Position numbers and translations under genes: made by a program | In this document: in pieces, positions 19,322 to 29,600 of the stretch | How the letters are laid out: every line of letters begins with the position of its first letter | Numbering within the stretch: the first letter of the stretch is position 1 | Notes under the pieces: generated by a model | What the model was told of the DNA's origin: nothing | The model's input: the letters and a program-made list of their open reading frames with translations, nothing else | Databases searched by the model: none | Source: Planctomyces sp. | GTDB lineage: Bacteria; Planctomycetota; Planctomycetia; Planctomycetales; Planctomycetaceae | Reading direction: 5' to 3' | Length of the DNA: 60,098 bases | Assembly (NCBI GenBank): GCA_016795105.1 | Contig: JAEUIH010000046.1 | Span: 1-60,098 of the forward strand

Positions 19322-20839
19322 ATGCACCTGAACATATCTCAGCAGATGAAGATGAGCCAGCAAATGAAGCTGGCTCCGCGGATGATCCAGTCGATGGAGA
19401 TTCTGCAGCTGAACATGATGGCGCTGAATGAGCGAATCGAGCAGGAGCTTGTCGAAAACGTCACCCTTGAGGTGGTGAACAAGGACAGAGACCTGCCGAG
19501 GCCTGAGCCGGACCATCAGGACGCGCCCCCGGAAAGTAGCCGGGAAGCTCGCGAACTGAAGAAGGACGTTGAGAACCGAGAACTTGTCGCGGGAACCGAA
19601 AAAGGGAACGAATCGGACTTCGAGCGACTTCTGGAAATTGCATCTGAGTGGCCTGAGGATAACGTCGGCTTTGGTGGCTCCCGACCTTCCTCGAATCAGA
19701 TCAGCGACGACATGGATCGGCATTCCGATGCCATGGCCAATATGCTTGCGAGACCACAGTCGCTGCACGAGTATCTGCTGGAGCAGTTTTCATTCTTTTC
19801 CTGCAGCGATGCTCAGCGACAGTTTGGTGAATATCTGGTTCAGCACCTTGACCATAACGGTCGGCTGCAAAGCATGCTCCCGGAAATCGCTCAGCAGTTT
19901 AACCGCCTGTACGATCAACGTCTCACCATGGAGCAGGCCGATGAGGTTCTGAAGATGATTCAGAGCCTTGACCCACCGGGAGTTGGCGCCCGTGATCACA
20001 AAGAGATGCTGTTGCTTCAAGTCAGGGAGACGATGCCTTTTCACGATGTTGTGCGGACATTGATCCGCGATCATCTGGAGGACATCGCATTTAACCGACT
20101 TCCTCAGATCCAAAAGGCAACCGGGTATTCGATTGATCTGATCAAAGTCGGCATCGAACAGATTCAGACACTCAATCCATGGCCAGGCCGAGGCTTTGAA
20201 GAGCGACCGGTACAGAGAGTAACGCCGGACCTGGCGGTCGAGCGTGACGACACTGGGCGATACATTGTGCGTCTGCTGGACGAATATGTGCCTGAATTAA
20301 GAATCAGCCCACGTTATCAGCGGATGTTGAAAGAGAATCCCACGCCGGAGACTCGCGACTGGATTCGCAGAAAAGTCGAATCTGCTCGATGGCTGATCGA
20401 GTCTATCGAACAGAGATATAATACTCTTCGCAAAGTTGCTCAGGAGATCATTGATCATCAGCATGAGTTTCTGGAGAAGGGCCCCGAGTTTATTGCTCCG
20501 CTGAAGATGCAGCAAATCGCTGATCGAGTTGGCGTACACGTAACGACGGTCTCACGAGCTGTTGACGAAAAGTGGATCCAGACGCCAAGAGGCCTGTTTT
20601 CACTGAAACGATTCTTTGGCGGCGGAACCCAGACGGCTGATGGTGAAGATGTTGCATGGGACACCATTCGAATTAAACTTCAGGAGCTGATCGACAACGA
20701 AGACAAGCAAGATCCACTCAGCGATGATGCACTGGTCATTGAACTGGAAAAGCAGGGAATCTCTCTTGCTCGACGTACGATCACCAAATACCGAAAACAG
20801 ATGCAGATCCCAAGCTCTCGACAGCGGCGTGAATACTAG
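19322..20839 (+). CDS. rpoN: RNA polymerase sigma-54 factor
   Basis: A 505-residue sigma-54. Region I is Gln/Met-rich (SQQMKMSQQMKLAPRMIQSM), as needed for activator-dependent melting. The acidic linker covers about 60-150. The core-binding region follows, then a helix-turn-helix (MQQIADRVGVHVTTVSRAV), and the RpoN box ARRTITKYRKQM near the C-terminus, which reads the -24 element. It directs polymerase to -24/-12 promoters that need an AAA+ activator; no activator gene is in the window. It lies between an orphan histidine kinase and an ECF-like sigma gene (57 bases downstream). Confidence 0.95.
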   Translation: MHLNISQQMKMSQQMKLAPRMIQSMEILQLNMMALNERIEQELVENVTLEVVNKDRDLPRPEPDHQDAPPESSREARELKKDVENRELVAGTEKGNESDFERLLEIASEWPEDNVGFGGSRPSSNQISDDMDRHSDAMANMLARPQSLHEYLLEQFSFFSCSDAQRQFGEYLVQHLDHNGRLQSMLPEIAQQFNRLYDQRLTMEQADEVLKMIQSLDPPGVGARDHKEMLLLQVRETMPFHDVVRTLIRDHLEDIAFNRLPQIQKATGYSIDLIKVGIEQIQTLNPWPGRGFEERPVQRVTPDLAVERDDTGRYIVRLLDEYVPELRISPRYQRMLKENPTPETRDWIRRKVESARWLIESIEQRYNTLRKVAQEIIDHQHEFLEKGPEFIAPLKMQQIADRVGVHVTTVSRAVDEKWIQTPRGLFSLKRFFGGGTQTADGEDVAWDTIRIKLQELIDNEDKQDPLSDDALVIELEKQGISLARRTITKYRKQMQIPSSRQRREY

Positions 20840-20896
20840 CCAACTTCATTCTGGTTCTCTGTTTCAACATTGACTCGATTGTGACAGGAAGACGTT

Positions 20897-21526
20897 GTGG
20901 CGGAGACCGAAGAAGAGCGGCAGCTGGTGGCTCGAGTCATTAACGGTGACCAGGGCGCTTTGGCTGAGCTGTTTTCGAGCCATCGTGACCGCCTCTGGAG
21001 AATGATCAACTTCCGAATGGACCCTCGTCTGCATGGACGAGTTGATGCGGATGACGTACTTCAGGAAGCCTGGCTCTCTGTGGTACAACGAATTGACCAC
21101 TTCCTTGCAGATGCATCTCGCTCAATCTTCGTTTGGTTCCGGCTGATTGCCTGTCAGACTCTGGTGGATATTCATCGACGGCATCTGAATACTCAGAAAC
21201 GTAACGCAGCCGCTGAATTCTCGATTCACAGCGGATGGGATTCAAATTCAACCTCATTTTCGCTGTCTCATCATTTGCTGGGGCATCTCTCCTCACCAAG
21301 CCAGGCTGCTCTCAGACAGGAACTCGCAGAGACCCTTCGGACAGCATTGGGGTCGATGAACGAAATTGATCGTGAGGTCCTGGCGCTGCGACACTTCGAA
21401 CAGCTCACAAACCGAGAAACCGCGCAGATTCTTGGGATCTCCGAACAGGCAGCCAGCGATCGATACATCCGAGCGCTCGCGCGTCTCAAGACGGTTCTGA
21501 CATCCATCCCCGGATTTCTCAACTGA
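20897..21526 (+). CDS. RNA polymerase sigma-70 family (ECF-like) factor
   Basis: A 209-residue sigma factor with regions 2 and 4 only. Region 2 is LAELFSSHRDRLWRMINFRMDPRLHGRVDADDVLQEAW in part, with the DADDVLQEA core; region 4 is LRHFEQLTNRETAQILGISEQAASDRYIRALARLK in part, a clear helix-turn-helix. The long linker and the RMDPRLHGRVDADDV stretch are typical of planctomycete-specific ECF groups. Start is GTG 20897. No anti-sigma gene follows; the next gene is on the other strand. It may be controlled at transcription or by phosphorylation instead. Confidence 0.88.
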   Translation: MAETEEERQLVARVINGDQGALAELFSSHRDRLWRMINFRMDPRLHGRVDADDVLQEAWLSVVQRIDHFLADASRSIFVWFRLIACQTLVDIHRRHLNTQKRNAAAEFSIHSGWDSNSTSFSLSHHLLGHLSSPSQAALRQELAETLRTALGSMNEIDREVLALRHFEQLTNRETAQILGISEQAASDRYIRALARLKTVLTSIPGFLN

Positions 21527-21559
21527 TCTGTCAGCCGATCAAGCTGATCAGGTGGCTGA

Positions 21560-22282
21560 CTATGGAGTGCGTGTGATCGACCAGTGCAGAGCAATCTGAG
21601 CAGCCAGAAGAGAGCCGAGAATCGGTCCCACAAACGGAATCCATGCATAGGACCACTCACTGCTGCCTTTACCAGGGATCGGAAGAATGGAGTGCATCAA
21701 ACGCGGTGAAAAGTCACGAGCGGGATTAATTGCGTACCCGGTGGTTCCACCAAGCGAGAGTCCAATCCCCAGTACAGTCAATGCGACCGGCAGCGCTTTG
21801 ACGGCCCCAAGTCCCTTGTCAGCATCAGCCATGTAGAGCACCGCAAGGACGAGGACTGCCGTTCCCAGAACTTCTGAAATCAGATTCTCCGCGGGAGTTT
21901 TGATGGCGGGGCCCGTGCAAAAGACGGCCAGCTTTGCCCCCGGGTCACTCGACGCCGCAAAGTGAGCTCGATACTGCAGCCACACAAGAACAGAACCGAT
22001 GGCGGCCCCAAGGAACTGAGCAGCCAGATATGTAGGAACGAGATCCCAGGCCAGTCGCCCGGCCGCTGCCAGACCAACCGTCACTGCCGGATTCAGATGA
22101 GCTCCACTCACATCGCCCACGACCATGACACCGACAAACACAGCAACCGCCCAGCCTGCTGTGATGACAATCCAGCCGGCATTGTTTCCTTTGGTCTTCG
22201 CCAGCACTACGTTGGCAACAACTCCATCTCCAAGCAACAGCAGCAATGCCGTCCCAAGAAGTTCTGCCCAGAACACTGTCAT
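21560..22282 (-). CDS. glpF: Glycerol uptake facilitator (MIP/aquaglyceroporin)
   Basis: A 240-residue inner-membrane channel with six helices. Both pore motifs are present, HLNPAVTV and AINPARDFSPR; the Asp after the second NPAR is typical of glycerol facilitators rather than pure water channels. It lets glycerol diffuse in. Its start overlaps the glpD stop by four bases (ATGA), so the order on the transcript is glpK, glpD, glpF. Together these import glycerol, phosphorylate it and oxidise it. Confidence 0.92.
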   Translation of the reverse strand: MTVFWAELLGTALLLLLGDGVVANVVLAKTKGNNAGWIVITAGWAVAVFVGVMVVGDVSGAHLNPAVTVGLAAAGRLAWDLVPTYLAAQFLGAAIGSVLVWLQYRAHFAASSDPGAKLAVFCTGPAIKTPAENLISEVLGTAVLVLAVLYMADADKGLGAVKALPVALTVLGIGLSLGGTTGYAINPARDFSPRLMHSILPIPGKGSSEWSYAWIPFVGPILGSLLAAQIALHWSITRTP

Positions 22283-23835
22283 CTGCCTGCTCCCTGTTTA
22301 TTCACGGGTCTTAAATAGGAATCTGCAACAGCCTGAAAATCTGCCACCTGCTGAGCTGCCCATTGGTCGGACATCCGAAGTTCGACCCGAAGCAGCTCTG
22401 CGGTCCTGACGGCAACTCTCTTCGCAGCTGCTGCATCAAGAAACAAAAAACGCGTGCGTCTGGCAAGTACGTCTTCAACCGATCCAGCCATTTCCAACCG
22501 AACTGCTCGGACGAGGTCCGCCTGACGATACGGTAACCCCGGAGTCACAACGTCGGCCCAGTCCGGATGGTCTGTCATCCATTCAACCACCTTCAGGTCT
22601 GCTGCCGGGTCAGTCAGAGAGAGCTCCGCAGTGATCGAAGGCCTCTTCTTCAAACCCACCGCCGCTTCGACTCTGTCAATGAGCTCTTCACCCATCTGTC
22701 GATACGTGGTCCACTTTCCACCAACAACGGTCATCAGCCCTGAATCAGAAATTCGAATCTCATGCTCACGTGAAAGTTGAGCTGTGGACTGACTCCTGTC
22801 TCCACGAACCAGCGGTCGCATGCCGGTAAACATCGAAAGTACATCGGAATATTGTGGGGGGCGAGTCAAATACCGTCCTGCGTGATCCAACAGGTATTGG
22901 ACTTCATCCGGTCCTGGATGAGGATCGTCGCAAATCACAGATTTCTCAACATCGGTCGTCCCAATCAGGACTCGACCAAGCCACGGAATGATAAACAGCA
23001 CGCGACCATCATCCGTCTTCGGAACCATCACGGCCGCATTTCCCGGCAGAAACGACCCATCAAGGACAAGATGCGATCCCTGACTTGGGGTCACCAGCGG
23101 TTGACCACTTCCCTTGAGTGGCTTCTCCTGATCCATTGCCATCACGGAATCGGCAAAGATTCCTGTAGCGTTGATGACCATCTTTGCACGAACCTCATAC
23201 TCCCGGCCGGATTCGCGGTCTGAAGCAATCACTCCACGGATATGTCCCTGTTCCTGAATGAGGCGAGTCACCGGACTATGATTCACCACAACGGCACCGT
23301 AGCGAGCAGCCGTACGAGCGAGGCAGACTGCAAGTCGCGAATCATCAAACTGACCATCCTGATACAGAACACCACCTTTCAGACGGTCTGTCCGAATTGT
23401 CGGTAATCTCTCCTGAACTTCACCCGACGACAACAGTGATGTCCGACACGATGACAGGCTTCCGGCAAGTGAATCATAGAGCCTGAGACCGGCATAGTAG
23501 TACCAGCGTGAGCCCAACTCATACGTTGGGACCACAAAGTCAAGCAGGTGAACGAGGTGAGGTGCGTTTCGCAGCAATCGGCCCCGCTCACGAAGCGACT
23601 GCCGCACCATTCCGATCTGTCCTTTCTGCAGATATCGGACGCCTCCGTGAATCAGCTTGGTCGAACGGCTTGACGTGCCCGAAGAGAAGTCATTTGCTTC
23701 CAGCAATACTGTTCGATGTCCGCGGGTCACGGCTTCAACAGCCGCACCGAGTCCAGTCGCGCCGCCTCCGACGATGACAATATCCCAGTCATCGGAGTTC
23801 GCATCGAGAGCGTTCAACATCTCCTTACGCTGCAT
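22279..23835 (-). CDS. glpD: Glycerol-3-phosphate dehydrogenase (FAD-dependent)
   Basis: A 518-residue FAD enzyme that oxidises sn-glycerol 3-phosphate to dihydroxyacetone phosphate and feeds electrons to quinone. The FAD-binding motif is VIVGGGATGLGAAVEAVTRG, followed by SGTSSRSTKLIHGGVRYL, typical of GlpD. VVGGKWTTYRQMGEEL marks the C-terminal part of the FAD domain. It is membrane-associated by family, without helices of its own. It is encoded 14 bases after glpK and overlaps glpF by four bases. Confidence 0.94.
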   Translation of the reverse strand: MQRKEMLNALDANSDDWDIVIVGGGATGLGAAVEAVTRGHRTVLLEANDFSSGTSSRSTKLIHGGVRYLQKGQIGMVRQSLRERGRLLRNAPHLVHLLDFVVPTYELGSRWYYYAGLRLYDSLAGSLSSCRTSLLSSGEVQERLPTIRTDRLKGGVLYQDGQFDDSRLAVCLARTAARYGAVVVNHSPVTRLIQEQGHIRGVIASDRESGREYEVRAKMVINATGIFADSVMAMDQEKPLKGSGQPLVTPSQGSHLVLDGSFLPGNAAVMVPKTDDGRVLFIIPWLGRVLIGTTDVEKSVICDDPHPGPDEVQYLLDHAGRYLTRPPQYSDVLSMFTGMRPLVRGDRSQSTAQLSREHEIRISDSGLMTVVGGKWTTYRQMGEELIDRVEAAVGLKKRPSITAELSLTDPAADLKVVEWMTDHPDWADVVTPGLPYRQADLVRAVRLEMAGSVEDVLARRTRFLFLDAAAAKRVAVRTAELLRVELRMSDQWAAQQVADFQAVADSYLRPVNKQGAGR

Positions 23836-23849
23836 TGAATTGCACTTCG

Positions 23850-25340
23850 CTATTCGACCCAGTGAAGTGATCGGTCAAGGGCCTTCTTCCATCCGGCTTT
23901 CAGTTCTGTCACCTGAGACGCGGGCATTGATGGTTCAAATGTTCGATCCACCTGCCACTGTGTCGCAAGTTCATCACGGTTTTTCCAGAATCCAGTCGCC
24001 AGCCCGGCAAGAAATGCAGCACCCAGCGCAGTGGTTTCAAAGACTTTGGGGCGAACAACCGGAACGCCCAGCATGTCTGCCTGAAACTGCATCAAAAGGT
24101 TGTTGGTTGCTGCACCCCCGTCGACTCTGAGCGATGTGATCTTCATCCCCGCATCCGCTTTCATGGCATCCAGCACATCAGAAACCTGATACGCAATCGA
24201 CTCCAGCGCTGCACGTGCAAGGTGGGCTCCGGATGCTCCTCGAGTCAGTCCGGCGATTAAGCCACGAGCATAAGGATCCCAGTGAGGAGCTCCCAGACCG
24301 GCAAATGCAGGCACAAGAAACACCCCACCATTGTCGGGTACTTCAGCAGCAAGGCGTTCGACGTCCGACGAATGTTTAAAGAGCTTCAGCCCGTCACGCA
24401 GCCATTGCACCACGGCCCCGGCAATAAATACGCTTCCTTCAATTGCATAGTCGGTCTGACTGCCGATTTTCCAGCCAACGGTTGTGAGCAGATTGTTCTT
24501 TGAGACTTTTGGTTTGGTACCAGTGTTCATCAACATAAAGCAGCCCGTCCCATACGTGTTCTTCACCATTCCTGGCTTCGTACACATCTGGCCAAACAGC
24601 GCTGCCTGCTGATCACCGGCGATTCCCGCAACAGGAATCGGAGCACCAAACAGAGACTTTACTGTCTCACCATAGATCTCGCTCGATGAACGTACTTCCG
24701 GAAGCACATTCCGAGGGACCTTCAAAGCCCTGAGTAGTTCATCGTCCCACTCTCCTCGTCGTATGTCATACATCAGGGTCCTCGACGCGTTGCTCACATC
24801 CGTGACATGAACATTTCCGCCCGTCAGCTTCCAGAGCAGCCAGGAATCAATGGTGCCAAACGCGAGGTCACCAGTCTTCGCAAGTTGTCTTGCCTCCGGA
24901 ACATGGTCGAGCAGCCACGACACCTTTGTACCGGAAAAATACGCGTCGATGACCAGCCCGGTACGGGCCCGAAATTCGTCTGACTTCTTCCCTCGCTTCA
25001 GTCGATCACATATCTCAGCCGTCCGCCGATCCTGCCAGACAATCGCATTGTGAATCGGTAGTCCGGTCCGGCGATTCCAGAGGACCGTTGTCTCACGCTG
25101 ATTCGTGATTCCGATGCCGGCGACATCTCCGGCTGTCAGGCTTGCCTTTCGAAGGGCAGATCGAGCGACGGCAAGCTGACTCGTCCAGATCTCCTCCGGA
25201 TCGTGTTCAACCCAGCCAGGCTTCGGGAACTTCTGCTCGAATTCCTTTTGAGCAACCGACAACACTGACCCATCCGGTGAAAACACAATGGCTCGTGAAC
25301 TGGTTGTCCCCTGATCGAGCGCCAAAACACAGGACTTCAT
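23850..25340 (-). CDS. glpK: Glycerol kinase
   Basis: A 496-residue FGGY-family kinase that makes glycerol 3-phosphate from glycerol and ATP. Landmarks are [40 protein letters not shown] and [22 protein letters not shown] 25340 is chosen over the longer frame because AGGAGG lies six bases upstream, a strong site for this window, and homology begins right after it. It is the first gene of the glpKDF operon and is transcribed divergently from the nagA-like gene, so control signals probably sit in 25341-25489. No GlpR-type regulator gene is adjacent. Confidence 0.95.
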   Translation of the reverse strand: MKSCVLALDQGTTSSRAIVFSPDGSVLSVAQKEFEQKFPKPGWVEHDPEEIWTSQLAVARSALRKASLTAGDVAGIGITNQRETTVLWNRRTGLPIHNAIVWQDRRTAEICDRLKRGKKSDEFRARTGLVIDAYFSGTKVSWLLDHVPEARQLAKTGDLAFGTIDSWLLWKLTGGNVHVTDVSNASRTLMYDIRRGEWDDELLRALKVPRNVLPEVRSSSEIYGETVKSLFGAPIPVAGIAGDQQAALFGQMCTKPGMVKNTYGTGCFMLMNTGTKPKVSKNNLLTTVGWKIGSQTDYAIEGSVFIAGAVVQWLRDGLKLFKHSSDVERLAAEVPDNGGVFLVPAFAGLGAPHWDPYARGLIAGLTRGASGAHLARAALESIAYQVSDVLDAMKADAGMKITSLRVDGGAATNNLLMQFQADMLGVPVVRPKVFETTALGAAFLAGLATGFWKNRDELATQWQVDRTFEPSMPASQVTELKAGWKKALDRSLHWVE

Positions 25341-25489
25341 TCGGATCCTCCTCACGCTGCTGCTCCCGCCACTGCTGAGTCAGAGTTCTCTGTGTTCGAG
25401 TACCAAAGCGCACGGGATTGTGGAAGAATAACGACTCGCTAACCAACTTCAAACGCGATCATCAACCGCAAATGCGGAGGAGTTCCCGA

Positions 25490-26686
25490 ATGTCTGTGAT
25501 TGTCCTGCGTGGTCAGGCCATTCTGCCCCATGAGATTGTTCGTTCGAGTGTTGTAGTTAAAGATGGCAGGATCATCGAAGTCACTGCGGCAGATCGTGAA
25601 TATCCATCAAATGTAACAGTGATCGACGTTGAGGACGGGTACATTTCTCCGGGCTTTATTGATCTTCATGTTCACGGAGGTGCGGGTGCTGACTTCATGG
25701 ATGGAACAGCGGATGCATTTCGAACCGCACTTCGATGCCATCTTCGCCATGGTACGACTCGCATGGCTGTCACAACCACCGTGGGAACTCATGAACAGAT
25801 CATCGCAGTTCTCGAGCAGGCTCGCTGCTTTCGTCGTCAGCCGGATCCACTCGGCTCCCGCGTGCTTGGCACTCACTTTTACGGACCTTATTTTCGCTAC
25901 GAAGCTCGGGGAGCTCATCCAGGCGGTCCCGTTCGTCCGCCGGTTGCGTCAGAGTTTCTACAGTATCTCGCGTATCATGAGGATCTGGTCACCGCCACTC
26001 TGGCCCCTGAAGTGCCCGGCGCAAAGCAGTTTGCTCTTGCCTGCAGAGCACACGGTGTAAGGACAAATGTGGGACATTCGTGGGCCACATTCAGCCAAAT
26101 GTCTGAAGCTGTTCGCTGGGGCGTAAGGCATGTGGATCATCTGTTCTGTGCGATGTCGGATAAGGCAAAGCTCCGTCAGTTTCAGATGTATCCCATGCAG
26201 GGCGGTGTGCTCGAAGCAACACTCTTCTTTGATGAACTGACGACCGAGGTCATCTCTGACGGAAAACACCTCGACGCAGGTCTCCTGAAGCTGGCACTGA
26301 AAATCAAAGGCCCGGATCGGCTGGCAATTGTCACGGACTCCAATCGCGCGCTCGATATGCCGGATGGCCCTTCGTCACTCGGTCCGCTGGAAGGCGGCGA
26401 ACCTCTGATCAAACGAGATGGTGTCGGAATGACCATGGATGGCAAAGCACTTGCGTCCAGTGTTCAGGGTATGGACCACATGGTACGAACATTCTGGCGT
26501 TTAACGAATGCCTCCGTGTGGGATGTCATTCGAATGGCATCACTCACACCGGCTGAAATCGCAGGTGTTGACCACGAGACAGGGAGCATCTCTTCCGGAA
26601 AACGGGCCGACCTGCTCATCCTTAGCCCTCGTCTGGAAGTCCTTCGAGTTCTGATTGACGGTAGTGAGGTCACAATGGATCGATGA
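25490..26686 (+). CDS. N-acetylglucosamine-6-phosphate deacetylase-like amidohydrolase
   Basis: A 398-residue amidohydrolase close to NagA, which deacetylates GlcNAc-6-phosphate. The H-x-H pair is H60/H62 (DLHVHGG), later metal or substrate His residues are in VGHSWAT and VDHLFCAM, and the catalytic Asp is D283 in VTDSNRALDMPDG. The usual metal-binding Glu in the motif H-x-E-G-P is replaced by Tyr (THFYGPYF, Y131). Activity or metal content may therefore differ from classical NagA, so no gene symbol is given. AGGAG lies eight bases before ATG 25490, chosen over the longer frame from 25418. It converges with the RND pump gene three bases away. Confidence 0.84.
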   Translation: MSVIVLRGQAILPHEIVRSSVVVKDGRIIEVTAADREYPSNVTVIDVEDGYISPGFIDLHVHGGAGADFMDGTADAFRTALRCHLRHGTTRMAVTTTVGTHEQIIAVLEQARCFRRQPDPLGSRVLGTHFYGPYFRYEARGAHPGGPVRPPVASEFLQYLAYHEDLVTATLAPEVPGAKQFALACRAHGVRTNVGHSWATFSQMSEAVRWGVRHVDHLFCAMSDKAKLRQFQMYPMQGGVLEATLFFDELTTEVISDGKHLDAGLLKLALKIKGPDRLAIVTDSNRALDMPDGPSSLGPLEGGEPLIKRDGVGMTMDGKALASSVQGMDHMVRTFWRLTNASVWDVIRMASLTPAEIAGVDHETGSISSGKRADLLILSPRLEVLRVLIDGSEVTMDR

Positions 26687-26689
26687 TTC

Positions 26690-29600
26690 TTACTTACGAA
26701 GAAGCCAGTACGAGATTGGGATTACAAATAACGTAAATGCCGTGGAAGAGATCAGGCCGAAAATGAGTGCCCAGCCAAGACCTGAAAAGATCGGGTCAAA
26801 TGTAATTGGGATACTCGACAACAGGGCTGCACCCGCAGTCAAAAGGATCGGCCGCAGCCTCACGACCCGGCTTTCCAGAATCGCATCAAACAGTGGGCGA
26901 CCGTGCTTCACTGACAATTCGATGAAGTCCACAAGAATGATGGAGTCTCGAGTCACTATCCCGGCCAGTGCAATCATGCCAATCATCCCGGTTGCCGTGA
27001 AATACACCGGATCCGTATAACCTCCGACCACGTCGCCGCTAATTACGTTCAGCATCCAGAATCCCGGCATGACGCCGATGATCGTCAGCGGAATTGCCAA
27101 CATCACGACCAGAGGAAGAGCAAACGAACCGGTCTGTGCAACCAGAATAATGTAAATCATCACCATCGCGGCAGCGAAGGCCAGGCCCAGATCGCGGAAG
27201 ACATCCAGCGTGATCTTCCATTCTCCTTCACCCGAAAACCCAACACGGATCCCCTTCGGAACGCTCCACGCCACTCCACCACCGTTGTGAAAAAACGTAC
27301 GTGTTTCGACAGACCGTGTTTCGACAGACTGTACACCGTCGGTTGCAACTGCAGAGTCCGGGAGAACAGAACCATCAGGCAGCTGATCGGCGGTGACATC
27401 CATGATACACTCGGCCGGAGTCCGGCCAGCACATTCTGCAAAGACGTAAACGACTCGCTGAAGATTCTTGTGGTAGATCGTCTGGTCACGCTGCACTTCT
27501 CGCCATTGACCGATCTCAGCCAGCGGGATCATCTTTCCCGCCGAATTACGCATCTGGATCTGACCAATCTCCTGGACGTGAGATCTGAGTTCCTGCGGAA
27601 GTCGCAGGCTGATGACCAGAGGCTGCCGTTCATCTTCAACTCGCAGAAGTTCTGAGTTCAGTCCTTCAACCGCAATCCGAATCGTTGCTGCGATTTCGGC
27701 AACTGAAATCCCGGCCAGCCCTGCTTTCTCCTGGTCCGTTATAAATTCCATGCGAGTGGTGCGTGACTCTCGAATGCTGTCCACTTCGATGAGTCCGGGT
27801 TCCAGTTGCATCCGCCTCGCAACGCGATCTCCGGCATCAAGCAAATCCTGATAGCGATGTTCCGGTTGCCCGTAGACTTCAGCCACAATGGACGAAATTA
27901 CAGGTGGTCCAGGCGGAATCTCAACCAGCCGCACGATTCCGCCGTGCTCCTCTGCAAGCTTCGTCAACTGGTCACGAATTCGCAGAGTAATTGCATGACT
28001 TTGATCCCTGCGATTCTTCTTTCCCGTTAGATTCACTCGAATCTCAGCCAGATTCGGAGTTTGTCGCAGTGCGTAGTGACGAACCAGCCCGTTAAAGTCG
28101 ACTGGCCCGGGGACTCCTGTATAACTTGTGAAGTCCGTGACTTCCGGAACCGCAGCGATCAGCCGTTCAAGCTTTGAAACGACTGAATCAGTTTGCTCAA
28201 GCGATGCATTCTCCGGCATATCCAGAACAATCAGAAACTCATTTCGATTGTCAAATGGAAGCATTTTCAATGGTACAGACCGAGTTGCCGCCATTGAGGT
28301 TGCAGCGATGGTGATCAGTGCCGTTGCAAGAAGAAACAACAGGGCTCGACCTCGAGTCTGCAGAATTGGAACCATGATGGGGCGAAAGAACCGGTAGAGC
28401 ATTGATCTCTTAATCACTTCAGGATCATACAGCTCATGCTCGCCGGAACTGTTCGCTTCCGGAGTGACAGCCGAGACACCGTGTGATGCCTTCACTTTCA
28501 GCATGTGGAAACACAGCCATGGGGTGATCGTAAAGGCAACAACCATGGACATCAGCATTGAAACCGGCACATTCAGTGCCATCGGGGACATGTACGGCCC
28601 CATCATTCCTGTAATAAAAAACATCGGCAGAAAACTGACGATCACTGCGAGGGTGGCACTGATCAACGGAGGTCGAATTTCTGCAACCGCTTCCAGGACA
28701 ATCTTTCGCGTGGCCCGCTTCTTTTGTTCAAAGTGTCTGGCGATGTTCTCAACGTCCACAATCGGATCGTCAACAAGCAGACCCAGTGCAAGAATGAGGG
28801 CGAACAGCGTTACGCGATTGATGGTATAGCCGAACAGCAGATTCACAACGAGTGTCAGGCCGAACACGACGGGCACGGCAACTGCCACAATGAAAGCTTC
28901 TCTCCATCCAAGGCTGAGAGTCAGCAGTGCCACCACAATTACGATGGCGACACCAAGACCTTCAACCAGCTCATTCACCTTCTCATTGGCGGATCTGCCG
29001 TAATTTCGCGTCACGGTCATATGGACATCCGCCGGAATCACATCCCGCCGCAGTTCCTCGGCACCTTTCAGAATTGCCTCAGCCACCGCGACCGCGTTTG
29101 CCCCTTTCTGCTTGGAAAGAGTCAGTGTCACAGCCGGATGTGTTGTCCCGATTTCAGGAGCATCCCCTTCAGACTGCTCGACCAATTCCGGATGCCGAAA
29201 CGAATAACCCGGCCCCAGTCCATGCCGTACGTAGCTGCTGACCTCGTCCGGTCCATCAACAACGGAGACAATATCTCTGAGGAACACGGGACGGTCTTCG
29301 ACAACGCCGACAACTAACTGCTCAAGCTGTTCAGCACTGGACAGGATGGATGCAGTCTCAACATCGATCAGGCTGTCACCGGAGACCAGCTGGCCGGCCG
29401 GCATGGCTGCGTTCGCGCCCGCAAGTGAACGCTGAAGATCCAGAAGACTCAGATGATATCCCTGCATTTTTTCGGGATGAATCACCAGATGAACTCTTCG
29501 AGGTTCTCCGCCTATAATACCGGTTCTGGAGACATCCGGAATAACGGCCAGTCTCTGAATCGCCTCTTCGCCAATTCGTCGCAAAGCATGCGTGTCGTCG

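Noticed and set aside
25341-25489. Riboswitch upstream of glpK or nagA-like gene
   Set aside because: The gap is short, divergent and shows no conserved riboswitch core that I can recognise.
28724-29317. 197-codon plus frame antisense to the RND pump
   Set aside because: Antisense shadow of a conserved transporter; no ribosome site or homology.
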